A stretch of DNA of 64,000 nt from Phytophthora colocasiae (lineage: Eukaryota; Oomycota; Peronosporomycetes; Peronosporales; Peronosporaceae). Positions within the stretch are counted from its first letter, which is position 1, and each line of letters starts with the position of its first letter. The DNA lies in contig JAGKQI010000078.1 in NCBI GenBank assembly GCA_018806915.1, positions 992,001 to 1,056,000 on the forward strand. The letters are read 5' to 3'. The translations under genes and the position numbers were made by a program. The notes below the pieces were generated by a model. The model was not told where the DNA came from. It did not search any database and saw only the letters and a list, made by a program, of their open reading frames with translations. Below, one piece after another: positions 12,082 to 22,530 of this stretch.

Positions 12082-15000
12082 TCACGACGATCGCGATAGT
12101 CGTGGGCTGCGTCGAGTCGGCGCAGTAGCAGATGATGACTGTGTCGAACGACAGCGGGAGCGCTTTCGACGATGCGGGATCGTAAGCGACGCTAAATACT
12201 CAGCTATCAGACCGGCGGCTTGGCTTAAATTGCTTTCGGGCTCCCAGGAGTCAGCTTCATCACGACCATACCATTGAACTTTGAAAAATTGAGCGCCACG
12301 GCGCATTTGCATCCCCACAATCGCGCGCACCTGCAAACCTTCTTGGCCATCGCGAGTCAGGAGGCGAGGGACATTGTTGAGGCGGTTGGGATTAGAATCC
12401 TCCACGTAGCGACGTAGGTACGAAACGTGAAATTCGTCATGCAGACGAACACCAGGTGGCAGCGAAATTTTGTATGTGTCCGGCGTAGTCGCGGCAATGA
12501 CGCGATAAGGGCCGATAAAACGAGCTGAAAATTTCCGGCGGCCTTGACTACCGACGTGTGCCAGGTCGAGATGCGTTGTCAAGAAGTACCTGATCACCCA
12601 CAGAGATAGAATTGTTAGGTCGGTTGCGGTCGTAAAACTGCTTCATGCGTCCTTGAGCTGAGGCAAACGACTCGCGACAGCGCTGGAGAACGGCTTGAAG
12701 GGTGTCACTGAAACGAAGGACGTCTCGGTTAGCTTGTGGTTGAGCCGGAGTAGCGAGATCATCATAGGCCCGGGGAACATAGCCCAAATCAGCCTCAAAA
12801 GGCGACATGCCAATGCTGTCGTGAGGTCGAGCGTTGTAGGCAAATTCCGCCATAGGGAGTCGTTCTGGCGCGGCGAGATGAAGGCACGCAGGTAATCGTT
12901 AATAAACCGATGGGAGCGTTCATTCTGGCCGTCCGTCGATGGCTTGAAAAGATCGGGTAGCAACGCGCGCAACATCGGGTGAAGGTCGATCGGTGCTGCC
13001 TAACTGTCGTCTGCGCGTTTGAGATGACGCAGGACTGGGCCAAATAACGTGTCTTCGGGGTACAGGCGTTTGCATTAATGCTGAATCGAAGGGCGTTGAC
13101 GCATGTAGTTAAGAAATTCCACGTCAGGGGTTGACACACGTTGTAATTTCGTCAATTGGTCGAGAAGTGAGCCGAGTGACACGTGCGAATGGCGCTCTTC
13201 GTCAGAAAGTTGTGGAGATCGAGAAATAGCGTCAGCCACGACATTTGTTTCCCCTGGTATCCACTTGAAACGGGGCTGAAAAAGGCTGAGCTCGTTCAAC
13301 CAGAGAGCTAAACGTTGAGAGCACGTAGTTTGCCGAAGCAACGACTCAAGAGTTTTGTGATCCGTGTCGATGTAAAAGGGTTTGTCAATGAGATATGGCT
13401 TCCACGTTCTCATGGCGTGTAGCGCCGCCAGTAATTCCTTCTCGCGTGTGGGGTACATTCGCTCAGCAGTGTTGAGCTTCCGACCACCATAGGCAATGAT
13501 TTTTTCCCGTCCGTCCGTGTCGACTTGGAACAAATACCCACCAATTGCGAAGTCGGAGGCATCGGTCTTCACGTGAAATGGACGGTTAGAATCGGGATGC
13601 GCGAGAACTGGAGGAGAAGATAGTCTGCGCTTCAGCTCTGTAAAAGCTTTCACTTGCTCTGTTGAAAGCTCAATACGCTCGTTTTTGGTTCGACCGCGAG
13701 CTGTGTCCGTGAGTGGGGCCACGAGCGATGAGAAATCCGGACAATACTTGAGGACGTAGACACAGGTGCCGAGGAATGACTGCAATTCGCGTTTCGTTTT
13801 CGGTTGTGGCCATTCTTGAATGGTGCGGATCTTGTCTGGGTCCATCCAAATTCCTTGCCGTCCGATGTAATCTCTTAAACACGGTATTTCCTCAGCGCAA
13901 AATGTGCATTTCGACAGCTTGACGCACAGTTGTTGCTGCTTGCATCGTGCTAGGACCTTGTCAGCGCTTCCAGGAGATCCTTCATTGAGTCCGTCTTAGT
14001 GAAAACGAATAAATCATCAAAGTAAGCGCGGCAGCACTCACCTAGGTCACCGAAAACCGTTTGCATCAGCCGGTTAAATGCTGATGGACTCGAAGACAGT
14101 CCCATGGGCGTCACCAAGTATTCGAACAGGCCATCCGGCGTCGAGAAAGCGGTGTAGGGTATATCGGCCTCACGTAGTCGAACCTTAAAAAATCCCCAGA
14201 GCAGATCGAGCGCCGAGAACAGTCGACCTTTAGCCATGGTATCGTAGATATCTTCCTTTCGCGGAATTGGAGTGGCGGGAACTCTCACCCGAGCATTGAT
14301 AGCCCTGAAATCGTGGACAATCCGCCAACCGACTGCCTTCCGTACGCAGAACGTAGGTGAGGAGAATGGTGATTTCGACGGACGAATCATTTTCGCGTCC
14401 AGCATCTCCCGCGTCTACTTCCGTACAGCTTCCTTTTGCTCCTCGCTCAGTCGGAATTGCTTCCGTGCCACCGGAGCTGAATCACTCAGCTCGATCTCAG
14501 CCTCGACGTCAATTGAACGAGTCGGCGGCACGCTTGGCAGCTCGGTCACGAATACCGTGCCCTTGTACTTCAGGATAACCGGCTCAACCGGGTGGCCACG
14601 AAAGGCTTCCCAATGTGTGGACAATTGACGCGCCGTCTTTTCCAATGCAATGCGAACGAAAAAGCCGAAGTCTCCCTCAGCAAGCTTCATCTTGTGTAAC
14701 TCCTTGGCGGGTACGACTCGAGTCTCACCTGTTGACGCAAGCAAGGTGTGTTTCGGCTACGGGTGACTTCGAGCTCTTTTGTTTTCGGGAAATTCTTGCT
14801 CCGGCGACTCGAACAGCGGGGCCCTCGCGTACACACTGGTGAAAAGGCGAGAATTCTTGAGAGTCACGGTGCTTGATGCGCTTTTCCTTCCAGTTGATCT
14901 CGGGGTTTACCTCCTCCAGCCACGGCATTCCAAGCAAGATGTTCTGCTTCTCGGGTATCTCCATGACAAATGCTTCGGTATGACACACGGGGAATCCGTT

Positions 15001-15333
15001 AAGGATAATGTCCAGCTTGGCAATTCGGCGGGGGATTAGGACTCTGTTGTTCATCCCAAGAGTTATCTCAAGGGGCTTCGAGCTCTCGACCACCTTCAGG
15101 TGAAGACGCTCGGCTGCACGCGGACTGATGGCGTTGAAGCTGGCACCACTATCAATGAAAGCACTCACTTCAACATCAGCAATTGTACCCGCGTGGGATA
15201 GATAGCAGTAAATATTTTCCTGACGGCGACACAATACCGGATTTTCGTCATGGTAGTTGAAAGCGTGGCGCGTCTGGTGTTTTTGGCCGGCGGAGAGATT
15301 ACTGCCAGTTCTCTTCGGGGGTTCCGGCTCGAC
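12082..15333 (-). pseudogene. Chromovirus pol (PR-RT-RH-IN-chromodomain), broken
   Basis: In element order: aspartic protease (FIDSGASFNAIS near 15140), reverse transcriptase (FSALDLLWGFFKVRL near 14200; catalytic YFDD near 14020), RNase H (KTDASDFAIGGY near 13560), the acidic end of the integrase core (STDGQNERSHRF near 12930) and a chromodomain (FFKVQWYGRDEADSWEPE near 12250). Pol begins in the -1 frame relative to the end of gag, a usual arrangement. Breaks: a frame change between protease and RT near 14745, a stop near 14408, a 1-base loss near 13960 and a further frame change near 12590. The integrase zinc-binding part and first two catalytic acids are missing around 13000-13075. The element cannot make a working integrase. 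Confidence 0.9.
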
Positions 15334-15344
15334 AGGTGGCCGAC

Positions 15345-16391
15345 CTACCGAGCCGCGCCGTGTTTTGGCGGATCGGACTTGCTGGCCGTGGCAGCTTGAC
15401 TATCGCGCTTCCGGGCACGGCACATGTCGGATGTGTGGCCAATTTTCTCGCAGTAGCTGCAGGTCGGTTTAGCCCCGCCTCCCTTCTGTGCTCCAACTTC
15501 CTTGTTTGCTGGATGCTGCTGCGGCTTGGTTTCCTTCTTGGTATCATTGTTACGGGCGGATTGAGCAGGTCGAGAGTCTTCGAATCGTTGCGCGAGTTCG
15601 ATCGTGGCCTGTAGGCTATCAGGCACGTTCTGCGAGATAAAGCTGCTGGTCTCTGCGCGCAAATTTCGCTGGTACATCCAGCGCTTGACGGATTCCGGTA
15701 GCTCCTCGTCGAGCTGCGACAGGAGGTGGAGGAACTTCGTCGTATACTCCTGCTGAGAGCCTTGCCAGCGCAAATCGTGCAGCTTGGTGAGAACCTTTTG
15801 CTGGAAATCGCGATCGCGAAACCGTTCGCGGATCTTCGCTTTGAAAAGATCCCATGTAGCTGACTGATCGGGTCCTAAGGAAAGCTTAAAATCGCAAAAC
15901 CAGGTCCGAGCTACGGTGCCAAGGTTTGCGAAAATTGTGTCAACAAACTCAGACGAGTTGCGACGCATTTCTTCTCGGTGCTGGGCATAGTACTGCTCCG
16001 TACTAAATATCCACAGTTCTAAATCTTCCGAGGCGTTTCCTTTGAAAATAGGCGGATCTCCCTTCTTTTTCTGTGGCAGTCGTAGTTGCGTCTGCTGCGA
16101 CAGTAGCTGCTGCTGGAAGGCGAGTTGCTGGGCCATCATTTCACGCATCTGCACCTGCTGTTGCTGCTGTGAGTGCATCATGAACTGCATCATCTGGGTC
16201 AACATATTGGCGTCGGGTGCTTGCACTTGAGGCTGCGACTGCTGTTGCTGAGCAGCGCCTTCGCCTTGGTGGCCAGTCGAGGGTTCCTGAGCCTCCACTG
16301 GCGGTTCGGGCGGATGAGATGTAGCATCATCTTCGTCACGAGTACGACGTGTACGACGTGGCCTTGGGTTCGGACACTCCTGTCCTGACAT
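15345..16391 (-). CDS. Chromovirus Gag
   Basis: Open frame of 348 residues starting MSGQECPNPRPRR. The N-terminus is charged and then strongly glutamine-rich. The middle (PPIFKGNASEDLELWIFSTEQYY) is a typical Ty3 capsid start, and the C-terminus carries one CCHC zinc knuckle, CSYCEKIGHTSDMC. Gag forms the particle and packages element RNA. Unlike pol it has no break, so it could still be translated. Confidence 0.88.
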   Translation of the reverse strand: MSGQECPNPRPRRTRRTRDEDDATSHPPEPPVEAQEPSTGHQGEGAAQQQQSQPQVQAPDANMLTQMMQFMMHSQQQQQVQMREMMAQQLAFQQQLLSQQTQLRLPQKKKGDPPIFKGNASEDLELWIFSTEQYYAQHREEMRRNSSEFVDTIFANLGTVARTWFCDFKLSLGPDQSATWDLFKAKIRERFRDRDFQQKVLTKLHDLRWQGSQQEYTTKFLHLLSQLDEELPESVKRWMYQRNLRAETSSFISQNVPDSLQATIELAQRFEDSRPAQSARNNDTKKETKPQQHPANKEVGAQKGGGAKPTCSYCEKIGHTSDMCRARKRDSQAATASKSDPPKHGAAR

Positions 16392-16453
16392 GACTTGAGG
16401 TGAGACTGGAGCGCCAACCCGCTTGCTTCTTAGCGTTTCTTTAGTTAATTAAC

Positions 16454-16696
16454 TGTCACGCTCTTGGGCGGTTGAGACTCGACCTAGTCAGAAAGCGTGT
16501 AAACTTGTATTGACTTGTTGTAGAGAATGAAAAATCGAGAATGAAAAACTACCGAGTGTTCATCGGCGAGTGCTGGCATGCGCTGAAGGCGCGTTGAAGT
16601 CCAGCTTGCACTTGAAGTTGCACTTGTCGTTGGCAGATCGCCATTCCTATCGTGGTGCACGGCTGTAGCTGAGGTGTAGGTGGTGCTAGCATTACA
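16454..16696 (-). repeat. 5' LTR of chromovirus (243 bp)
   Basis: Same length and ends as the partner at 11812-12054; about six mismatches by eye. Followed outside by target duplication GTCAT at 16697-16701. No canonical primer-binding site abuts it; a TTGGCGCTCC stretch lies about 40 bases inside. Confidence 0.95.
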
Positions 16697-16770
16697 GTCA
16701 TCGCACGTGCGACACCAACCGCTGCAAAACCATCATCAACCGACATGCATTTACATTATGCAAGGATTCC

Positions 16771-17073
16771 TTGCCAAAGAGCTCCATCGGTGCCTGCTCG
16801 ACGCTGCACATCGCGCAGGACGGCCCATTGGGTCGCCAAGAAGCAATGTTCCGTCGCCAAGCCCAAAATTTTGCGTGGAGAGCGTTTCGAGCAGCAATTT
16901 TTGCTAGCTCGCGAGGGGCACTACGGCAAAGCTCCTACGTCAGTGCACTTGGCCTCTTTGGAGTGACAATTCTTGGCATGCATGACAGCATGTACCAGGC
17001 GACACGATACATCGGCTTCAGGGTGCTGGAGCCCATGACGTCAAGACGCACTTCCCGTCGACGATATATATAA
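16771..17073 (+). CDS. Possible small gene remnant beside the chromovirus
   Basis: A + strand frame is open from the LTR junction (about 16702) to a stop at 17071-17073. It includes AQNFAWRAFRAAIFASSRG, a hydrophobic patch YVSALGLFGVTILGM and the C-terminus LEPMTSRRTSRRRYI. Codon use in the second half is GC-rich in third positions, like real genes here. There is no ATG-led start that fits, and a competing frame from ATG 16745 is also open for 73 codons. It may be the 3' part of a gene cut by the chromovirus. Family not recognised. Confidence 0.25.
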   Translation: MPKSSIGACSTLHIAQDGPLGRQEAMFRRQAQNFAWRAFRAAIFASSRGALRQSSYVSALGLFGVTILGMHDSMYQATRYIGFRVLEPMTSRRTSRRRYI

Positions 17074-17411
17074 AACCACGACGGTGCCCCTGCGTTTGGT
17101 GTCATATGGAATAGACATAACGCTTGCTCATAGTGTATGATATAACATTTGAAAGGGCTATGGTATGAGCCCCATAGTTGATATGCTAAGGCGCTGGCTG
17201 AATCTCTAAAATTATATATCTGTTTTGACAGGTTTGTATATATTCAAACCAGTCTTCCATCCAGTCGATCAACCATGCACTTCTGTCCGTCCTGTGGCAA
17301 CATCCTGCTCGTGGAGCCCGACGTACGTGCACGTAGACTGTTGCTATAGTAATGTTACGTTGTTACTGACCTATTCTGTAATTCTTGCAGTCTGACGGCA
17401 TGCGCTTCTTC

Positions 17412-17630
17412 TGTCGGAACTCGCCAGTGATCTTGGGAGTGTGCGTGTATGAAGTGGTGGTATCTCATCCAACGTGCAGGCGGAGATGGCGGAGAACGAG
17501 ATGGTGCAGTAGGAGAACGCGTACGACTAAACGAACAGCAGCAAGAATTACGTAGTGAACATGCCTTACATAACAAACAAATACATCAGTCTACAATCTA
17601 CCTCGCCGAGCTCACTTCAACCTGCCAACA
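17412..17630 (+). repeat. 5' LTR of copia element (219 bp)
   Basis: Starts TGTCGGAACTCGCC and ends CCTGCCAACA. An ATG at 17449 inside the LTR is in frame with gag-pol and the frame is open through to it, so LTR-initiated translation is formally possible. Confidence 0.97.
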
Positions 17631-17648
17631 GGTTATGAGCCCAATAAG
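17630..17648 (+). other. Copia primer-binding site, tRNA-iMet anticodon-arm type
   Basis: The sequence just after the LTR, GGTTATGAGCCCAATAAG, is complementary to the anticodon stem-loop of initiator tRNA-Met (consensus GGGCYCATAACC) and not to a tRNA 3' end. This is the half-tRNA priming known for Drosophila copia. The ATG of gag-pol at 17635 lies inside this site. Confidence 0.6.
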
Positions 17649-20600
17649 CTCCGACGACACCTCACAACGGCCAAGCCCTGCGCACGACGTGCACGACACC
17701 GACGTTCAAGGGCTGAACGTGGCTGCAGACCCGTTCGAGTTGTTCGAGGGGACGCGCTCCGACTCGGGCTTGTCCGAACCCCATGCAAGGGGCAGTCGGG
17801 GCTCCAGCGAGAGCTCCGAGCGAATTGACAGACTCGAAGGACTACTCGAAGGGATGGCCAAGCAGCAGGCCCAGTTCATGGTCAATCAAGCGAAACTGCA
17901 GCAGCAGCTGCAGCATCGCAACGAGCCGTCGCACGCGCCGCCGTACGAGAACCAGTACGGCGCGTCGAGCGCGTTCACGGACTTTATAAAAGCCAGAGAC
18001 CGAAGAATGAGAGTAGGCTCTCTCGACGCGTCAATGCTCTCGGTAGTACCGACAGCACCAACGCTCCCGGCGCCGAAGCGTCCGGTGGAGCAGGCGACGA
18101 ATGTGCAGCAACCGCAACAGCAACCGTACGTGCCGCCGCCGGAGCAATTCGTGCCGCCGACGAACTTCGGCATCAAGATCCCGAAGCCGCGAGACCTGGA
18201 CTGGCCCGGATTCGGGAAGTTCTCAGGCAAGGAAGTATACCCGGGACTGGGGGCGGACTTCAAGTCGTGGGGACTGAGATTCCTGCAGCGCCTGGCTGCA
18301 GCACAGCAGATGAGCGGAGGAGACTGGCCGGAAGAGTTCCGCATCCTCGCTCTTAATGGTAAGCTCGATGGCACAGCACTTGTGTATTTCGAGAGGATGG
18401 TCCCGCTCTGGACGGCCGAATCACCTACGTTGGAACACGTGATGAACAGGATGCTCGTGCCGTACATGACAACAATCACTGCGAGCAAGGGACTGCAGTT
18501 GATGACTTCGGAGAAGTTGAAGAGCAGGACGTGGGCCGAGCACTACCAGTACTTGACGTACGTGGCTGAGCGTTCCGGTTCTTCGGATTTGCATGTATTA
18601 CAGAGTTTGTGCAAGTCGGCGCCGTCGTACTTGCAGAGTGCGATGTTGACGCGGCTAAACTCGCAGCGCGTCGACTATCTACAGCAGGCCACGGAGTTAG
18701 TGGCGTTCGCGATTGAATTCGAGGCGAACATGCTCAAGCAGGAGAGCGGGCACGGCCAAGGTGGTCGCGGGAACCGCGGACGAGGCGGTCGATTTCACGG
18801 TGGCGGCCGTGGAGATCAAGGTGGACGAGGATCTGTTGCCCGTGTTGACGGCACGGAGACTCGCTCCTGCTACAATTGTGGTGAAGCCGGGCACCTAGCC
18901 AGAGACTGCCCAGGTAAAGAAAACAGCGATGCTAAGTCATCGACTCGAGTCACGCTGGCCGTCGGAACCGGCACGAACGCGGACTCGTGCACGTGGATCT
19001 TGGACAGCGGGTCCAGTGTGCACTTGGTGAAGAACGAGAAGTTGCTGCGGAACGCCGTCGACTGTGACGAGCAGTACCGAGCGGCTAACGGCGACCTTAT
19101 ACACGTGGTCAAGAAGGGTACGGTGGTGCTGCGGGCGATAGTGGATAGCAACGAGGTCATCGTGGACTTGTCTGACGTCTACTACGGTGATAACCTACCG
19201 GACAACATCATCAGCTACGGCATATTGGAGGAGAAGGGCGTGTACCTGGAGCGCCACGGCGGTAAGAGCTACACGGTGCAGAAGAACACTGGCTTGCGAA
19301 TCTTCGAGGTCTACAGATGCAACAAGGTACTAATGATCGACGCCATGGGTGAGATGACCACGGAGATGCGCGTCAACGCGGTGACGGAGGCAGTCAAGTC
19401 AGCGAGCGAATCACTTGAGGATGCAATGACGGAGTCGACGCTGCTCGAACTACACAAGAGGCTGGGCCACGTTGCGTACGATACAGTTGAGCGTATGGCC
19501 GACACGCCTGGATCTGGTATCCGGCTGACAAGCGAAGAGCGGCCCAACTGTTTGACCTGTGCACAAGGCAAGCAGAGTAAGAACAATCAGTCCAAGAAGG
19601 ACACGGGCGCGAACGCACCTATTGACAAGATTGGTGGCGTCATCGGCAGTGACATTAAGGGCCCCATGACTCCGAGGGACAGGCGCGGCAACAAGTACCT
19701 GATCAACTTCATAGACTACTCGACGAACTACGTGCGCGCCTTCCTCGCGAAGAACAAGGCGGATGCTACAAAGGAGTTTGAACACTTCTTAGTGTACTTT
19801 GAAAAACGATTCAATTGCCGGATTCATGTACTACGTACCGACGGGGGCAAGGAGTACGTGAACGTGGACATGTTCTGCAAGGAAGCAGGCGTTAGACGTC
19901 AGATTAGCGAGCGCGAGAATCAAGCATCGAATGGCAAAGCAGAAAGAATGCATCGCACCGTTCTGAACATGGCACGTTGCATGCTGTTCGCGAGTGGGTT
20001 GCCGTTGTACTTCTGGGGAGACGCAGTGGAGTACGCTGCTTTCGTGTTGAACAGAAGCTCGTGCAGCGCGAACCCCAAGCACATGTCTCCGCTCGAGATG
20101 TTGACGGGCAAGATGCCAAGCTTGTCCGACATTGTCACATTCGGGAGCCCGTGCACAGCCTACAGAGATCCTGGCAAGAAAGCATGGAAGTTCAGAGCAC
20201 AGGTTGGCATGATCGTGGGCAAAAACGACGAGACGAAGGGTTTCAAAGTGTACTTACCGAAGGACCGGATCGTAATTACCACCCAGCACATCAAGAACGT
20301 GGAGACGCTGGACAGCAAGCAGAATGCGCAGCTGCAGGAGCAACTCAAGCGCGAGGACCCCGAGCTGAAGAGAACTGTTGAAAATGGCGAGAAGGCCGCG
20401 GAACGGAAGGAGCCCATCGCGGACTTGTCTCAGATCAGTGAGACACCGAAGAGCGGCGAACCGGCGGTGATGTCGAAGAAGAAGCGACCAAAGAAGAAGT
20501 CGAAGAAAAGCAGCAAGAAGGAGAGAACAGTTGTTGCAGAAGACGCTGCAGGAGTGGAAGGAGCTGGTGCTGATGAAGAGCAGCTACCAGCAGAAGAGGT

Positions 20601-22296
20601 GCAGCCCACGCGTATGCGCACGCGTTACATGGGCAAGAAGCACGTGCCCGTTGGCCGCGTGGGCGCGGTCATGCTCAAGGACCCGAAGAACTTCCGCGAG
20701 GCGATGAGGGACCCGCGCGCAGAGAAGTGGAAACAAGCCATCAGAGAAGAGATCGAGGCGCTGGAACAGAACGGCACGTGGAAGGTGGTGAAGAAGCCGG
20801 AGAACGCGAAGCTTCTGCACACCAAGTGGGTATTCAAACTAAAGACGCACGCGGATGGTACCATCGAGCGGTACAAAGCTCGATTAGTGGCGCGTGGCGA
20901 CGAGCAGGAGTATGGAGTCGACTATACGTACACTTTCTCTGCTGTTCTCGACATGGAGTCGGGAAAGATCATCTTGGTAGTGTCGCGCATCTGGAAGGTT
21001 CCTGCGCGCCACGGAGACGTGCCCAGTGCTTACGTGAAAGCTAAGAAGGAGGCAGAGCTGGTCATCATGCTCGTCATCCCCACCGGAATGGAATTCACAG
21101 AAGAGCAGCTCCGTGCGCTAGGAGTCAAGAGCAAGTACGAGCTGGCGTTGTTGCTCGAGAAAGGGCTCTACGGGCTCAAGCAGTCGGGCAGGCTTTGGAA
21201 CCAGTTGCTGCATAGCATCTTGCTGTCGCTGGGATTCCAGCAGTGCTACTCGGACAGCTGCCTCTACGTCAAAAGCGAAAAGGATGGTATGACGCTCGTC
21301 GGCGTGTACGTCGACGACATCATCGTGACGGCCACAAGCGTGGAGAAGGTGGACAAGTTCTTTCAGGACATGCAGGTTGTGGAGCTGAAGGACTTAGGAG
21401 TCGTGTCGAAGTTCCTGGGTATAGCCTTTACCTACGACGACGAGGACGGCTGGGCTCTCGACCAGGAGCAGGTGATCCAGGACATGTTAATGAAGTTCGG
21501 ATTGGACAAGGCGGCCCCGGTCAACACACCAATCGGAGGCGAGCAAGACGGCGAGGCACCAGGTGAGTTATTGCCTAGTGGCGGTGCTGGTACACCAGGT
21601 CGCCCGACGGTGCAGACGTTTCAGTCATTAGTGGGCAGCTTACTCTGGGTCTCGAGGTGCACGCGACCCGACATCTCGTTCGCCGTGCACCGTGCGACGA
21701 GGAACTCGCACGCACCGAGAGAGGCTGACTGGAGATTGGCGAAGCGGATTGCCAAGTATCTCAAAGGTACCAAGAACATCAAGTTCGTAATGAACGCAGA
21801 CGAGAACGCGATGGGTGAGGATGGTGTGCTGGTGGAGGCGTACAGCGACGCCGACTACGCAGCTGACAAGAAGGACAGGAAGTCCGTGAGTGGTGGCGTT
21901 GTAATGATGGCCGGCGCTGTGGTGGCGTGGATATGCAAGAAGCAAGCGTGCGTCGCGCTCTCGACGATGGAGTCGGAGTTTGTCGCGGCCTCACATACTA
22001 CTGCGCGCATGCTCGGTGTTATCGAGTGTTTGAAAGAGATAGGGATCAAGGTGCGGATGCCGTCACTGCTACACGTCGACAATCAAGCAGCGATCGCTCA
22101 ACTCGAAGGCGAGGACACCACTGGGCACGCGAAGCACATTGACACCCGCCACAAGTTCGTGAAAGACTTCGTGAAGAAGAAGGTGCTGCTGATCAACTAC
22201 TGCGAGTCCAAGAAGATGCGAGCGGACGTCCTGACAAAGGTCATCCCGGCGCCACGGCTCGCTGAACTACGTGGGCTTGTGATGCTTTCAGGTTGA
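17635..22296 (+). CDS. Copia Gag-Pol polyprotein
   Basis: 1,553 residues from ATG 17635 (MSPISSDDTSQRP). Order: gag, CCHC knuckle CYNCGEAGHLARDC (about 412-425), protease WILDSGSSVHLV (about 453), and the pre-integrase motif LHKRLGHVAYD. Next come the integrase catalytic acids in SDIKGPM, RTDGGKEY and NGKAERMH, then reverse transcriptase (KWVFKLKTHADG; catalytic YVDD near 1223). RNase H follows (AYSDADYAADKKDRKSVSGG; LSTMESEFVAAS), ending ADVLTKVIPAPRLAELRG. The PR-IN-RT-RH order is diagnostic of Ty1/copia. There is no stop or frameshift. Lysine-rich segments lie between integrase and RT (KKKRPKKKSKKSSKK), where a nuclear signal usually sits. I chose ATG 17635 because it is the first outside the LTR. 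Confidence 0.96.
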   Translation: MSPISSDDTSQRPSPAHDVHDTDVQGLNVAADPFELFEGTRSDSGLSEPHARGSRGSSESSERIDRLEGLLEGMAKQQAQFMVNQAKLQQQLQHRNEPSHAPPYENQYGASSAFTDFIKARDRRMRVGSLDASMLSVVPTAPTLPAPKRPVEQATNVQQPQQQPYVPPPEQFVPPTNFGIKIPKPRDLDWPGFGKFSGKEVYPGLGADFKSWGLRFLQRLAAAQQMSGGDWPEEFRILALNGKLDGTALVYFERMVPLWTAESPTLEHVMNRMLVPYMTTITASKGLQLMTSEKLKSRTWAEHYQYLTYVAERSGSSDLHVLQSLCKSAPSYLQSAMLTRLNSQRVDYLQQATELVAFAIEFEANMLKQESGHGQGGRGNRGRGGRFHGGGRGDQGGRGSVARVDGTETRSCYNCGEAGHLARDCPGKENSDAKSSTRVTLAVGTGTNADSCTWILDSGSSVHLVKNEKLLRNAVDCDEQYRAANGDLIHVVKKGTVVLRAIVDSNEVIVDLSDVYYGDNLPDNIISYGILEEKGVYLERHGGKSYTVQKNTGLRIFEVYRCNKVLMIDAMGEMTTEMRVNAVTEAVKSASESLEDAMTESTLLELHKRLGHVAYDTVERMADTPGSGIRLTSEERPNCLTCAQGKQSKNNQSKKDTGANAPIDKIGGVIGSDIKGPMTPRDRRGNKYLINFIDYSTNYVRAFLAKNKADATKEFEHFLVYFEKRFNCRIHVLRTDGGKEYVNVDMFCKEAGVRRQISERENQASNGKAERMHRTVLNMARCMLFASGLPLYFWGDAVEYAAFVLNRSSCSANPKHMSPLEMLTGKMPSLSDIVTFGSPCTAYRDPGKKAWKFRAQVGMIVGKNDETKGFKVYLPKDRIVITTQHIKNVETLDSKQNAQLQEQLKREDPELKRTVENGEKAAERKEPIADLSQISETPKSGEPAVMSKKKRPKKKSKKSSKKERTVVAEDAAGVEGAGADEEQLPAEEVQPTRMRTRYMGKKHVPVGRVGAVMLKDPKNFREAMRDPRAEKWKQAIREEIEALEQNGTWKVVKKPENAKLLHTKWVFKLKTHADGTIERYKARLVARGDEQEYGVDYTYTFSAVLDMESGKIILVVSRIWKVPARHGDVPSAYVKAKKEAELVIMLVIPTGMEFTEEQLRALGVKSKYELALLLEKGLYGLKQSGRLWNQLLHSILLSLGFQQCYSDSCLYVKSEKDGMTLVGVYVDDIIVTATSVEKVDKFFQDMQVVELKDLGVVSKFLGIAFTYDDEDGWALDQEQVIQDMLMKFGLDKAAPVNTPIGGEQDGEAPGELLPSGGAGTPGRPTVQTFQSLVGSLLWVSRCTRPDISFAVHRATRNSHAPREADWRLAKRIAKYLKGTKNIKFVMNADENAMGEDGVLVEAYSDADYAADKKDRKSVSGGVVMMAGAVVAWICKKQACVALSTMESEFVAASHTTARMLGVIECLKEIGIKVRMPSLLHVDNQAAIAQLEGEDTTGHAKHIDTRHKFVKDFVKKKVLLINYCESKKMRADVLTKVIPAPRLAELRGLVMLSG

Positions 22297-22302
22297 CCGC
22301 AC

Positions 22303-22311
22303 GGGAAGGAG
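22303..22311 (+). other. Copia polypurine tract
   Basis: GGGAAGGAG directly precedes the 3' LTR, as required for plus-strand priming. Confidence 0.8.
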
Positions 22312-22530
22312 TGTCGGAACTCGCCAGTGATCTTGGGAGTGTGCGTGTATGAAGTGGTGGTATCTCATCCAACGTGCAGGCGGAGATGGCGGAGAACGAG
22401 ATGGTGCAGTAGGAGAACGCGTACGACTAAACGAACAGCAGCAAGAATTACGTAGTGAACATGCCTTACATAACAAACAAATACATCAGTCTACAATCTA
22501 CCTCGCCGAGCTCACTTCAACCTGCCAACA
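22312..22530 (+). repeat. 3' LTR of copia element (219 bp)
   Basis: Identical by eye to the 5' LTR. Followed by the target duplication TCTTC, after which POLR3K exon 2 resumes in frame. Confidence 0.97.

Larger units (their letters stand above)
11812..16696 (-). mobile_element. Ty3/gypsy chromovirus, LTR-bounded, internally broken
   Basis: A 4,885-bp element with two 243-bp LTRs, 5-bp target duplication GTCAT (11807-11811 and 16697-16701), gag, protease, reverse transcriptase, RNase H, integrase remnant and a C-terminal chromodomain, all on the - strand. The LTRs differ at about six positions by eye (about 97.5% identical). So the insertion is fairly recent, though pol has accumulated frameshifts, a stop and a deletion of the integrase core. 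The chromodomain places it among chromoviruses, whose integration is guided by histone marks. It has inserted into an already gene-poor stretch between the WW remnant and the Pol III subunit gene. Confidence 0.95.
17412..22530 (+). mobile_element. Ty1/copia element, intact, in POLR3K exon 2
   Basis: A 5,119-bp element with two 219-bp LTRs in which I find no difference by eye, 5-bp target duplication TCTTC (17407-17411 and 22531-22535), one uninterrupted gag-pol frame, a primer-binding site and a polypurine tract. Identical LTRs and an undamaged frame point to a very recent insertion. It lies in the same orientation as the host gene. Confidence 0.97.

Noticed and set aside
17412..22530. Copia element acting as an intron that restores POLR3K
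   Set aside because: The ends are TG...CA with a target duplication; precise splicing would need GT-AG at positions that do not restore the frame.
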